A program made the position numbers and the translations under genes. A stretch of 64,000 bases of DNA, taken from the NCBI GenBank assembly GCA_964019695.1, contig OZ026522.1, forward strand, positions 21,134,477 to 21,198,476. Reading direction: 5' to 3'. Of the stretch, positions 1 through 11,000 are shown piece by piece (the first letter of the stretch is position 1; the number at the start of each line of letters is the position of its first letter). The notes beneath the pieces are model-generated. The model was not told the origin of the DNA. It made no database searches and saw only the letters and a list, made by a program, of their open reading frames with translations. Source of the stretch: Loripinus fragilis. Taxonomy: Eukaryota > Mollusca > Bivalvia > Lucinida > Lucinidae.

Positions 1-228
1 TTGACCATGTACATGTAGTCGTATTTTGGTTGTCTAATCTAATGGAAGCTCCACATGAAATTTGACTTGAATTTTTCAATCTGAAAACTTGTTCGAATGT
101 ATTGGTGGCAGTCCAATATTTATGAGCATATTTTGCTGAAATGCCACGCGTCAACATATACAATTGATATTTTGTCCTTTGGAGCAAATGTTGACGACCA
201 TCACAAAAGCTTCGCATTTTTTACATTT

Positions 229-478
229 AGGGTCTCCAGTTCGATCCCGGCCCCGGTTCCATACTTTCGTGAAGATTGATTATTCTCCTCCCTTCCGCTG
301 AATCATTCAAGAAGGATTGTTGTCAATTACAAGCAAAAGTATGTGCACGAAGTACTGGTTAACTGCTTGTTCAAGCTTGCCCAGGAAAAAGTGTGGTTAG
401 GTGAACTGACCGTCCCGCCATGACCATAGCTGTTGACATGGGACGTAAAGCAACAAAACAAACAATCATTTAGGGTCG
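229..478 (+). mobile_element. tRNA-related SINE family S2, copy 1 (partial)
   Basis: Begins near a pol III B-box-like GTTCGATCCCGG, then a body shared with the other copies (CAAGCAAAAGTATGTGCACG, GTGTGGTTAGGTGAACTGAC) and an A-rich end CAACAAAACAAACAA. The A-box part is not clear. Confidence 0.65.
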
Positions 479-569
479 CTGCACTGATGTGGATAAATAT
501 TCCCGTTTGTGGGGATTATGATGATCTAGCCCTATAGAATTGGTGTCATTCTTGCCATATATAAATAGG

Positions 570-798
570 TACTGTCCTGCCAGCCAAGAGTGACAGTGAC
601 TTCATGTTTTGTTTACAAAGTTATCAGGGACTATAATTGATAGATCACTTGTGTATTAATCCTATCCTGAGGATAGGATTAATACACAAGTGATCAGTCG
701 ATTCGCGTTGGCTCAAGTGAAGTATACACTTAAGTGTTTTACTTAACAATTGTAAACACAGTTTTACGTCACTGTCACTCTTGGTTGGCACGACAGTA
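570..798. mobile_element. TA-flanked MITE family B, copy 1
   Basis: Inverted ends TACTGTCCTGCCAGCCAAGA and TTGGTTGGCACGACAGTA, target duplication TA, and a central perfect palindrome of about 48 nt (about 652-700; half-site CACTTGTGTATTAATCCTAT). It looks like a non-autonomous Tc1/mariner-type element; the family is called from shared ends and core with the three copies below. Confidence 0.88.
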
Positions 799-799
799 T

Positions 800-1325
800 A
801 GACAAAACGATGCAGCATATTTAAGTGAGCAAAACTGCTGACAGGTAAAGAACTAAAAACAATCATGTCTGCTTTGTGATGCCATATGCATGCAGTTGCG
901 CATGAGTGCTAAATCTGTATCAAGAAATTAAATTTAATGCAAGGATGTTGATATTTATACAGATGCAGTTGGTAAAGATTGAAAATTACTATGGGCTCAA
1001 GTGTCAAAACTGGCGGCAAAATATCCTAATACTGTCAGAAGCCTGCAATAAATCAGGAAAACAATATGAACAATGTCCGGTGCATTAATTATAGTCTGGC
1101 TTTTACGTTTCGATTTTTGAACTTTATTTGAAAAATAATGTCAGTAAATTAAAATGTAACATTTGCTACATAACCAAATATTTTTGAAGGTTTAATCAAG
1201 CTATGATTACAAAGTAGCCCAAGCAGAGCTCTGGATGATCCTTGCATGTTGATGCCAGTAAAAATGTTTGATAATTTCAAGAATAGGCTAGTATAAATGT
1301 ATATGATTGAGGGGCGTGAATCTGA
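800..1325. other. No gene recognised
   Basis: AT-rich sequence with no repeat or coding frame I can support. Confidence 0.6.
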
Positions 1326-1329
1326 GCGT

Positions 1330-1745
1330 ATTCGAGATATCAAGCCTCAAATTAAGTGAATAGAGTGGGGCTATACCCACTAGTGGATCCCTAGTTGGTG
1401 TCATCATAAGGAATAACTGTTTCTTAGATACCAAGCATTTTGTGAACTGAATGGGGAAGGGGGCATATTCCAGGTACCCATATCACTGATCTGAACAGTT
1501 TCTGGGATATCATAGCATTTATCAAGTGGAATGGGTCGGGCATACCTCCAGTGGATCCCCATTGTGCATCACTGGATGTGTCTTATCATAAAGAATATTT
1601 GAAAAGTTTTCGGTGGATATCTGATCCGTTTCTGACAAATCAAGCCTTTCTTGTAGTAAAGGGGTGGGCATACCTTAAGGGATCGCTGCTCTGCATTAAT
1701 GGATGGGTTTTATCAAAAGGAACAATAATACATGTAAATGGTTCA
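1330..1745 (+). repeat. Degenerate tandem repeat, about 4 units
   Basis: Repeating order of AAGCCTCAAATTAAGTGAAT-type start, GGGGCATACC, AGTGGATCCC and a TATCATAAGGAA-type block; units about 80-130 nt and strongly diverged. Confidence 0.65.
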
Positions 1746-1779
1746 TATTTGGAGCACTCATTGTCTTTGGTGTGTATAT

Positions 1780-2600
1780 GAGGACAAAAGTGTGGATTGC
1801 TGGCATGACCTTAGAGAAAAGGTAAAAATCATACTATACTGTACCTAATGCAAGCAAGAATATTTGTGATTCCGGACCCAATTCTAGTAAAAAAAATCTG
1901 TTTTTTAGACCATAACACAAACTCCTCTTACATTTATTGATGGAGAATGTTCATATTTAGCATGAGGATTGTCTATGTGCTGTAGATACAACAATTGTTG
2001 GCATTTTAAAATTTATGCCCACTGGCAGGATAAATTTCGCGCTCAGTTGTGCTGAGTATGAAAAATGTTTTTATAAGCTAGGGACAGGATATGCACTGTT
2101 TTATGAATTTGAAAATAAATTTCAGTGACAGAAAAACAAGCTAATTTTGGGAAACCCTCAAAATATTAAATGTGGGCCAACACACATGATTGTGGTACTT
2201 GTTGCATCTGCGCAAAAGCCTCCATTAACCTGTTATATACAAGTGACTCCTGTATGCATTCTTTGACAAACAGCATGTGAACGCCCAGATGAAATACTAC
2301 ATAATACAGGATTTGATGAGCGTCCTTTATAGAGAGACGTTCAATTTTATTTGGAAATTATAATCTGTGACAGCTAAATACATGTATATACAATGGACCA
2401 TCCTGAATAATCTGAAAAATGGATCTAAGAATATTATATCAAACCAGATTTAAGGAAGAATCTATTAGTGCATAAATGGTTAATCACACATCCTGACATA
2501 TTTCAGTTGCGGTGCTAGAATTATAAATGGTGGTCTGTGTCTTCATCTACTTTCCATACCTATCATATGTGCATGTTCGACTGGACCTTCCCTGATCGCA
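1780..2600. other. No gene recognised
   Basis: AT-rich; a piece at about 1985-2110 resembles the GGCCCCGAGG-ended element (GATAAATTTCGCGCTCAGTT). Confidence 0.55.
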
Positions 2601-2607
2601 ATGTACC

Positions 2608-2840
2608 TACTGTCCATCCAGCCAAGAGTGACAGTGATGTCATGTTTTGTTTTGTTTACAACATAATCAGGGACTTATGATTGATAGATTACTTGCGTAT
2701 TAATCCTATCCTCAGGATAGGATTAATACACAAGTGATGTATTGAATCGTGTTAGATCAAGCGTAGTGTACTAGTTATTTTTACAAACCAATTGTAAACA
2801 CCATAATGAGTCACTGTCACGCTTGGTTGTGTCAACATAT
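2608..2840. mobile_element. TA-flanked MITE family B, copy 2
   Basis: Same ends (right end eroded) and same central palindrome about 2690-2740; arms more diverged than the core. Confidence 0.85.
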
Positions 2841-3249
2841 AACATTATTAACAGTTAGAACCAAAATATTGTAATTTCCAAAAGATAGTGTCCCAGGACA
2901 GGATTTCATTATCTTTGTTAACCCTTTTCGAACAAATGGAATTTCCTAAATGTTTGATTTTAGGGCCGGATGATTCATTGTATACATGTATATTGAGGGG
3001 TCACATGTTATAACTTCCAAAAACAAAATGTATTTCTATCTCTAAAGATCGATTTTGTCTAAGCAAACAGTGCAGACCCTGATTCACTGTTCGCCAAAGT
3101 ACCTGTTTAGGGGTTTCCAGTAAACAAAGGGTTACAAAAAATATGTTGTGTCATACATACACAAGACATATCATTCTCAGGTCTGGGATAATTTATTTAA
3201 TATGATTTAATAACAGGTTTGAGCAAACTTATGTTGTTACATGTACCAA

Positions 3250-3871
3250 TTAGTTAGCTTTATTGTAGCTCAATTGAGGTTATTTTTTCTGTTCAGTTTC
3301 TGCTTATTTTTAGTTTATCTGCTGTTCTTATGTTATTTTTGACCGTTTGTGTATTCCTTATTTTTCGCTTAGGTAAGCCAGTTGTCTTGCCTTTTTCGCT
3401 TTTCGCTTAAGGTTTACAGCCACAGGTCCCGATCAGCGGCTATATATGCATATGATCCAGATGCACCTTGATATCCTTGAGATAATCTCAAGGATGTCAT
3501 TTAGTGCAGTAAATGTGATAGTTTTTAAGTATCTACAGAAAATATTTTTATTTTTCTAAATTTAAATTCTATTTTTCAAACCTAGTCAAAATACATATTT
3601 TATTAAATTCTATGTATACATAAGTCCTTTCCATATCTATAGTCATAATCAAACATTTATGTTTTTCCATATATATATATTTTTTTCAAATCTTTAACCT
3701 AAAAAATGTGTATATAATGTTAATAATGACTTTAAATTTGTTTTTATGTTGCATGCACTGTGATATTTGTTATATCTTTTTCATATGTTTGTCGAAGTAA
3801 AAGCCCTACAGGGCTTATGTTTGATGTTTATCATATTCGACGTTAAATAAATCTTCTATGTCTATGTCTAT
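3250..3871 (+). mobile_element. Probable LINE 3' end with (TCTATG)n tail
   Basis: Non-coding stretch ending AAAGCCCTACAGGGCTTATG, GACGTTAAATAAATCTTC and then TCTATG repeats, a layout typical of CR1/L2-like 3' tails. No reverse-transcriptase frame remains. Confidence 0.5.
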
Positions 3872-4714
3872 GACAATTTACAAGTGTATATACAAATATT
3901 CCCTCTTGTAGGCGGGACAAGTCGAAGATGAGTTTCCCACTATAAGAGCCATATTTGTATATTCGCAAGTATTTGTACAATAAAATTCTAGTATTATGAC
4001 CAATAAAACAACCACCTTTTTATTTATTCATCAGATATTCAAGTCATTTATAAGCTCCACCCTTGACAGGGTCTTGTGGAAATCATTGAACAGCATAAAT
4101 CAAAGGGAAGGTGGCAAAGTCATGATACAAATCTTTTAACAAGTTGAAACAATGGACTGAAAAATAACAACTGAGTATCGAAGTACAATATAATTTTACT
4201 CTGCACACTTTAAGCCCTATGTTATATCACATACAGAATTTGTTGTCAATCGCGTTTTTCTTCAAACTTCCATCTGATTGCATAAAAATACATGTACACT
4301 TTTTTATGTAAAATTACAATTTCAATGGTACTTTTGTGCGTATTAATATACTGTTCCCATTCAAGAGTCACAAGAATTATGGCAAACTATCTGCGTTCGA
4401 ATTATTTACCCAAGAAATTAATATCTTTTTCGTAGCTTGAGTTCATGAAGTGTTCAGTTCAAAGTAAAAAATTTCCGAAGTCCATCACATGAACTTTGGA
4501 ATGAACAAACAGTAACAAAAAAAAAAAAAATGAAATCCATGATCTCTTGTATTAACCTTTAATTATAAATATCTAATTTAAAAATTATTTATACTGTTAC
4601 AAAACAATTTTGTATTAAATATGAACAGCTTTGTAGGAGTGTAAAGTGGAACAGCCAGCATAAATTCAGACAGCCAATGAAGCAACAAGAAATTTGCTTT
4701 GCACATGCTAACCA

Positions 4715-4870
4715 GGCCCCGAGGTTATAAAGCCTTTTTCATGCTCAACTCAACTGAGCATGAAATTTTCACTGCTAATAATTATTAAAATGCTAAAAAA
4801 TAATGATAATTCTTGCTTTAAAGCTATAAAGTTTTGCATAAATCCTGCAAACAAATGTTAAAATGTGTGT
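4715..4870 (+). repeat. Fragment of the GGCCCCGAGG-ended element
   Basis: Starts GGCCCCGAGGTTATAAAGCC and continues with a CATGCTCAACTCAACTGAGC palindrome; right end lost. Confidence 0.65.
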
Positions 4871-4970
4871 TTGGTAGCAGTCAATCATTTTTCTGCTTTT
4901 CATAAGGTTTTGACCATTGTGAAAATCAAAAGATTCGCTAAAGGACTGCTTTAAAAATGTAAATAGTGTA

Positions 4971-5175
4971 CAGTAAAACCTGAGTAAAACGGCTACTCAA
5001 AAATAGACAAAGCAAAGGCCTTAATGACAACTGGTAGCTAAATGAAGGTCGAAAGTATTGCAGAATGCTCCCTTTGGAGCATTCTGCAATACTTTTGACC
5101 TGCATTAAGCGTTAATCGGCCTTGAAGACCATTTTTGTTTGTTTTGAGAGTGGATGTTTTACACAGGTTTTACTG
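4971..5175. mobile_element. TA-flanked MITE family C, copy 1
   Basis: Ends CAGTAAAACCTG and CAGGTTTTACTG inside TA duplications; inner palindrome GCAGAATGCTCC / GGAGCATTCTGC. Confidence 0.85.
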
Positions 5176-5179
5176 TAAA

Positions 5180-6295
5180 AACAAGCACACAATATTAATG
5201 TATTCAAATACTCATGCAATCAGAATAGCCATCCTCAATGGGAAAATGGCCACTCTTGAGTGCATTGGTTATCTAAGTTGCCATCCTTAAATGACACATA
5301 GGTCCACATTTCAGGGATTTCCAAAATCATAAAGCTTTTACAATGTGACTTTATGAATTTCAAATGCGTGGAATGAAGCAATATTGCAGCAGTCATGGTT
5401 GAGTGGTCATTACAACAACACAGTGTATGTCAAACCCGTACTAGTTTATAAAATTGAGCCAGTGTTCAGCCAGTATGTGTGCCCATCAAAGACTCACATC
5501 AGCCTGCACATCATTATGTTAAAATTCAATATTCAAACCATATTTGTTAATTATTTCTAGAATATAGCAAAATGTTGACATTGTTAAAGCACATTAAATA
5601 TTTATTCCACAAAATATCAAAATTAGTCTCCAATATAATAATTAGTCTTTGTTATTAGACTGTTACTGTATCAAATACATATAAATCTGTTAAGAAAACA
5701 ATAAAACCTGGGAATCTCCTGACCCTTATTTGGGGCTCAATATTTGCTTAGTTTCATTTTGAAAATATGTAACGTGTAGAAATTTCAAAAAAGATTCATA
5801 AAATAAGAAATCAAAAGATAACCAGTATATTCTACTATTACAACTGTATTATGCAATCACCTGTCTTAAAAGAATCAGATTTTGCTTCAAGAATGAAAAG
5901 CAAAATGTGATTGCTTAATGCAGAAGCTTACTTAATATAGGCCTTTTGACCTTTAAGCACATCTAAAAGTTATTATAAGTACATATGTAAATATATTGTA
6001 ACACTTATACTAATAATACTTATTATAATACATGCATCTATATATACTAATAACTGATTTTGAAGATAGGGTTAGTCAACTTTGACAAGTGTGGATTGAA
6101 AACTTATAATTTTCTAGCCCCAAATTGAAAGCCATTGGGAATTCCCTGGTTAGTCACACATTTACAAAATAGACATTTTTTGTAAATCTCCAACAGTATG
6201 GCACCAAACTGTAGAATCTTGCACCAAACACTAACCTTAACTGAACCGTGTCAAAATGGGCCAGACTAGAAACAAACATGTTAAGATTATGTATG
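5180..6295. other. No gene recognised
   Basis: AT-rich stretch between a family C MITE and a family A hairpin repeat; nothing else seen. It lies beyond the likely 3' end of FBP. Confidence 0.6.
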
Positions 6296-6299
6296 CATA

Positions 6300-6480
6300 C
6301 ACAGGACTTTAGTTAAGAACATGTAACGAAAAACTTATTTCTCAACCAAAACATATGTTGTGGGTACTCAAAAGAACCGTCTCAATAAGACGGTTCTTTT
6401 GAGCACCCAAAACATATGTTCAAACTGATGGGTAAGAAAATATTTACACTTTTACGCTGACACTTTTTGTTAATCTAAAC
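6300..6480. mobile_element. Hairpin-core repeat family A, copy 1
   Basis: The core at 6361-6409 is a near-perfect palindrome, arms TCAAAAGAACCGTCT and AGACGGTTCTTTTGA, flanked by CATATGTTGTGGGTAC and GCACCCAAAACATATG. Outer flanks (CTCAACCAAAACATATG, and GGTAAGAAAATA after the core) recur in the other copies, defining a repeat of about 180 bp. Confidence 0.85.
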
Positions 6481-6579
6481 CTGTGCTACACCTGTGTTGT
6501 GAGAATCTGAGTGTTTATAAAAATTTACTCCATGGTTTAGGCATCATATTTAAGCCAAAGATTACAAAGCCAGGTTCAT

Positions 6580-6790
6580 TAACCCATTTAAGCCAAATGG
6601 AATTTCCCATTTATCAATTGAACCAGTCCATTATCATTTTAAGGGTTATTAGGTTCATTTTTATCAAAATTCTAATTGAACTCTCTGCAGTGCTGACCCT
6701 GGTCAGACGCCGCATTCTGGGGCGTCTGATCTGGGTCTGCTCTATTTGTCTATGTCCCACAAAAAGCACGCAAGGTGTAAATGGGTTAAG
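6580..6790. repeat. Hairpin repeat family F copy
   Basis: GGTCAGACGCCGCATTCTGG then GGCGTCTGATCTGGGTCTG, flanked by AACCCATTTAAGCCAAATGG and AAATGGGTTAAG. Confidence 0.65.
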
Positions 6791-7639
6791 TATGGAAGAA
6801 GATACATGTATTTATTATGAGCCCAACCTCCAATCTCTGGACTGTCTCACAAATAGGCATAGTTTATTCTGGTATTTTTTACTGTGAAATGTATATAGCC
6901 ATGATTTTACAAAACATTTATTGTGTTGCTCATTTGAAACTTCACATTCAGATGCTTCCACGGACCAAAACAAGAAATTTTTGTTCAGAAAAATAAGAAA
7001 ATTGACTTTGAAGTCGAGAAAATCTTTTAGTTAGGAGTACACTTAATGATACATAATGTAAATTTGGAATTTTTTGTGAGTGTTTTATTTTTGTGATACG
7101 TCGCAGGAGCGAAGTTTTGTGAAAATAAAACCCTCCTGAAATGGCTAATTTACTCTTGTCATTGATGTAGTAAATCATGCCCTAGTAGCAAATTTTTAAC
7201 ATCATGGCAAAAATGCCTTTTATCGCTATTCATGAAAATAAAATTTTAAGCAAAAATTTACAAATTCACAATATATAACAAGTTCATACAAAGCTAGACT
7301 CATATTTGACACGGTACAATGCTGATTGTTAATATCGAGAAGTCCCTTTACAACACTTAGTTTGCCGGCTTTGGTATGGAAAATCACTTTTACCACATTA
7401 GGTGACCTCCCTTGGATGTTACTATTTTTATTATGCATGAGCCTAATTGGGTAATGGGAGCTACGCCAATGATTAGTGCTTATTACTAATTATCTCATGA
7501 ATATTTGGAGAAATATGATAACATCAACTGCTGTTATCTATGAAAAATGTGAAAAAAAATCCAAAAGTGTATAGGAAAACACTTTTAAAAGACTATTCTC
7601 CTGTAAAAGTTTGTAAAAATTTTTTTTCGGAAACTAAGA

Positions 7640-7840
7640 TTATGATATACGAAAACCGGCATAACAAACATTTTGAGAGTATAATTGTAAATAATTTCTT
7701 ATCCATCAATTTTAGGATATGTTTTGGGTGCTCAAAAAAACGTCTCATTGAGACGGTTCTTTTGAGTACCCACAACATATGTTTTGGTTGAGAAATAAGA
7801 AAAGTATTATTCTGTCACACACTCTTAAATAATGGCCTGA
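7640..7840. mobile_element. Hairpin-core repeat family A, copy 2 (likely in FBP 3' UTR)
   Basis: Opposite orientation to copy 1; core 7725-7772 with loop TCATTGAGA. The core lies about 125-172 nt past the FBP stop codon, so it is probably transcribed in the 3' UTR as a stem-loop. Confidence 0.8.
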
Positions 7841-7896
7841 AAACCCGTAAAAATAAAAGTTATAAAGGGACCCTCCAGTATATATAAATTGATTGT

Positions 7897-8091
7897 CTAT
7901 TTCTTGTCGTCATTTTTCTTATAAATATCAATGACATCTTGTACGTCATCCCTAGATCCCATGTACACAGGAGCCCGCTCGTGGATATCTTTGGGAACGA
8001 TATCCATAAGTCTCTGCCGACCCGTCGTTGCCAGTCCACCAGCTTGTTCGATAAGGAAAGCCATTGGGTTACACTCATATAGAAGTCGGAG
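7897..8091 (-). CDS. FBP: FBP exon 6 (C-terminus and stop)
   Basis: 64 codons plus TAG, residues 279-342. Acceptor GTTTTTCAG|CTCCGA. It begins [19 protein letters not shown] with metal ligand E284, then [20 protein letters not shown] at the C-terminus. The family signature GKLRLLYE spans the exon 5/6 junction, and both exon 5 copies end NGK, so either restores it. A foldback element (8142-8599) begins about 50 nt upstream of the acceptor. The 3' UTR should run below 7897; the nearest AATAAA on this strand that I saw is at 7427-7432. Confidence 0.95.
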   Translation of the reverse strand, partial: LRLLYECNPMAFLIEQAGGLATTGRQRLMDIVPKDIHERAPVYMGSRDDVQDVIDIYKKNDDKK

Positions 8092-11000
8092 CTGAAAAAC
8101 GAAGATATCAGGTAGATAAAGTCAAACAAAGACATATAGCTGAAACTTCATAGACAGAGCTGCGGCTCTGAAAAGGAAATCTTATGAGGGTCTTTCCGGT
8201 TCCATATATGGAGGCTGAAAAATTAGACTTAAAACCGTAAGTTTTCTATTTGGTACTTTAACGGTGTAAAATAACGAAAAATGGAGAATGTAGTGCTCCG
8301 CTCTGGTCTTTTAATTTCTTATCTAAGCTGATGCAAGCTGCAAAATGTGTACAGTTTTGTCTGAATCCTTTTTGTCGTGAGGTACATGAAGATTGTTTAA
8401 CTCACGACAACAACCATTCAGATAAAACTATACACAATTTGCAGCTCACATCCGCTTGGATTAGAAGTTAAAAAAGACCAGAGAAGAGCACTACATTCTC
8501 TTTTTCGCTATTTTACACGATAAAAGAACTATTTTTAGTTTTTAGGCAATTTTTTCAGCCTCCATATACAGAGCAGGCGGCTCTGTTAATGAAGTTTCCT
8601 ACCAATGGCTGGGTGCAAATCAACATAATCTTTGAGCCAACTAATGAGGCTATTTTTACTTATCCCATGTGCAAGCAGGGAAGGCTCAGGCTAGCATGCG
8701 CATCTGCGCAGTCTAGCCGGATCCTTAACTGCTGGCATACATAAAGTATGAAAGTAGATAAAAACTCAAGCCAAAATTAGACCTCTTCCCAATTAGCTAA
8801 ATGTAGCTGTAGATGCATGTTTCATATGTTTGGATAAACAAAATTTTTTTGCTTAAAATTTTCAATAGATATTCTAATCCACCAGTTTGAACATGCTCTA
8901 AAGAACTGTCTCATTGAGAGGGTTCTTTTAAGTACCCACAACATATGTTTTGGTTGAGAAAGAAGAAACTTAATTTTTTGGTACGCTCTCTTAACTAAAG
9001 GTCTGCCTGTTTAAAGAACAACTTTACCCATATTTGATAAGCATATAGTGTCAGTAAAGCAAAGGTTTTGAGTGTAAAATTGCTCTTATTTTCTTACCCA
9101 TCAGTTTAAACATATGTTTTGGGTGCTCAAAAGAACCATCTCAGTGAGTACCCACAACATATGTTTTGGTTGAGAAATAAAAATTATAATTTTCAATTGG
9201 ACACTCTTATCTAGAGGCATAGATTAAAGCACCACATGAACTGGGCCATTTTATTCTTAATCTCCTCAATCTTGGAATGAAAGCCATAACGGTATACAGT
9301 AAAACCTGTGTAAAATGGCCACTCTCAAAAAGACAAAAAAAATGGTTTCCAAGACCAATTATTGCTTAACACAGGGCAAAAGTACTGCAGAATGCGCCAA
9401 GTGGAGCATTCTGCAATACTTCTGACCTACATTAAGCTAACCTTTGGTCATTAAGATCTTTGTTTTGTCCATATTTGAGTGGCCGTTTACACAGGTTTTA
9501 TTGCATATTTGGGATATTTAAAATTTTCATGAATATGGGTTTGATTTCATCGAGTGAAGCAAAACATGCATAATTCATGACTGGCACTTAGTATGCTTTT
9601 TCACATCTATTTCTATATCAAAGAGACATTAATCATTCAGTTAGAACATCAATCTCTGTTGGAAGTTTTGTCCCTTTGTTTAAACCTTATAACAATTTTT
9701 TGTTTGTTTGTTTTGTTGCTTTAGGTCCCAAGTCAACTGCTAAGGTCATGGCGGGATGATCAGTTCACTTAACCACACTTTTTCCTGGACAAGCTTGGAC
9801 AAGCTTGAACAAGCGGTTAACCAGTACTTTGTGCACATACTTTCGCTTGTAACTGACAACAACCCTTCTTGGATGATTCAGAGGAAGGGCGGAGAATGGC
9901 CATAGAAATTATTTCATGATCAATTTCCACAAAAGTATGGGACCGGGCCGGGGTCGAAATTGTGACCCCTTGATCTGTAGTCAGACTTGCATCTGTAGCC
10001 AGACACATTACCGATGGGCTACCCGGCCCAGTCAACAATATTTTAGCAATGCCAAGACATTATCCTTGTTAAGCAATTCCAATAAAGTGTCTCACTCAAG
10101 GGCACAACATAGTGCCTTAGCGAGGCTTGAACCAGGAACCTCTCACTCTCAAGTTCTGCAGACTACCAGTGAGCCACTGCATCCCTCACATAGTTTACTT
10201 AAATAATACTTATATTCTACAGTTTAACTGTAAAAATAAATATTTTTTCTTAATTTTTCATTTTAAACAACTATTTTATGACCTTTTATCTGCATTCAGG
10301 CTACCAGCTGACAAAATAATTAATCATTTTTGTCTTTACAAACAGTGTATATTCTGGTTATATGCCACAAAATGTGGCATTTCATCTAGGTTGATCTTCA
10401 CCCCTTGACAAAAGGGCGCATTTAGTTGTCACCGATCTACAAGGAGGTAAAAAGACAAAATGATTTTGATTTCATAGAATGCACAAAACTTTGTTTTGGG
10501 TGTTGCAATTACCAATGAATATTTCTCACTAAAATTAATATTCAACCACACAACTACCAGGTTAGCAAATATGCATCGGCAGTTCATGAAATCAAATTTA
10601 GAGATAATACTGTCCTGCAAATATGCACAATTTGCAGTATAGTGACTGATTGGCAGTTTGAGATGTTTCAAAGGGGCAATTCAGACAATGGACATGATAC
10701 TTGGTAAGTGTATTTCAAAATAGTTTTCAGTAACATACCTTTTTGGTACACATTGAAATCCTCTCAACATATGTCTTTTCAATAAATGAGTCTTACACCA
10801 TAATCTATTTCCAACAACTATCATTGTTTTAGTGAAATGAGCACGCAGAAATGATTAATTTTCTGTAATTTGCCAGACACTTTGCCAGACACCTGGCTGA
10901 CAAAAGTGTATCTTGAGACATTTCTTTGGAACATATTGCAAAGTTGGTACTTTGTTGATTGAACGGTTGTAAGATTAGAAGTTAATATAACATATTCTGA

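Noticed and set aside
7860..8135. 91-codon minus-strand frame over FBP exon 6
   Set aside because: It is a shifted reading frame of the exon. The true frame is [12 protein letters not shown] and so on, ending at 7897.
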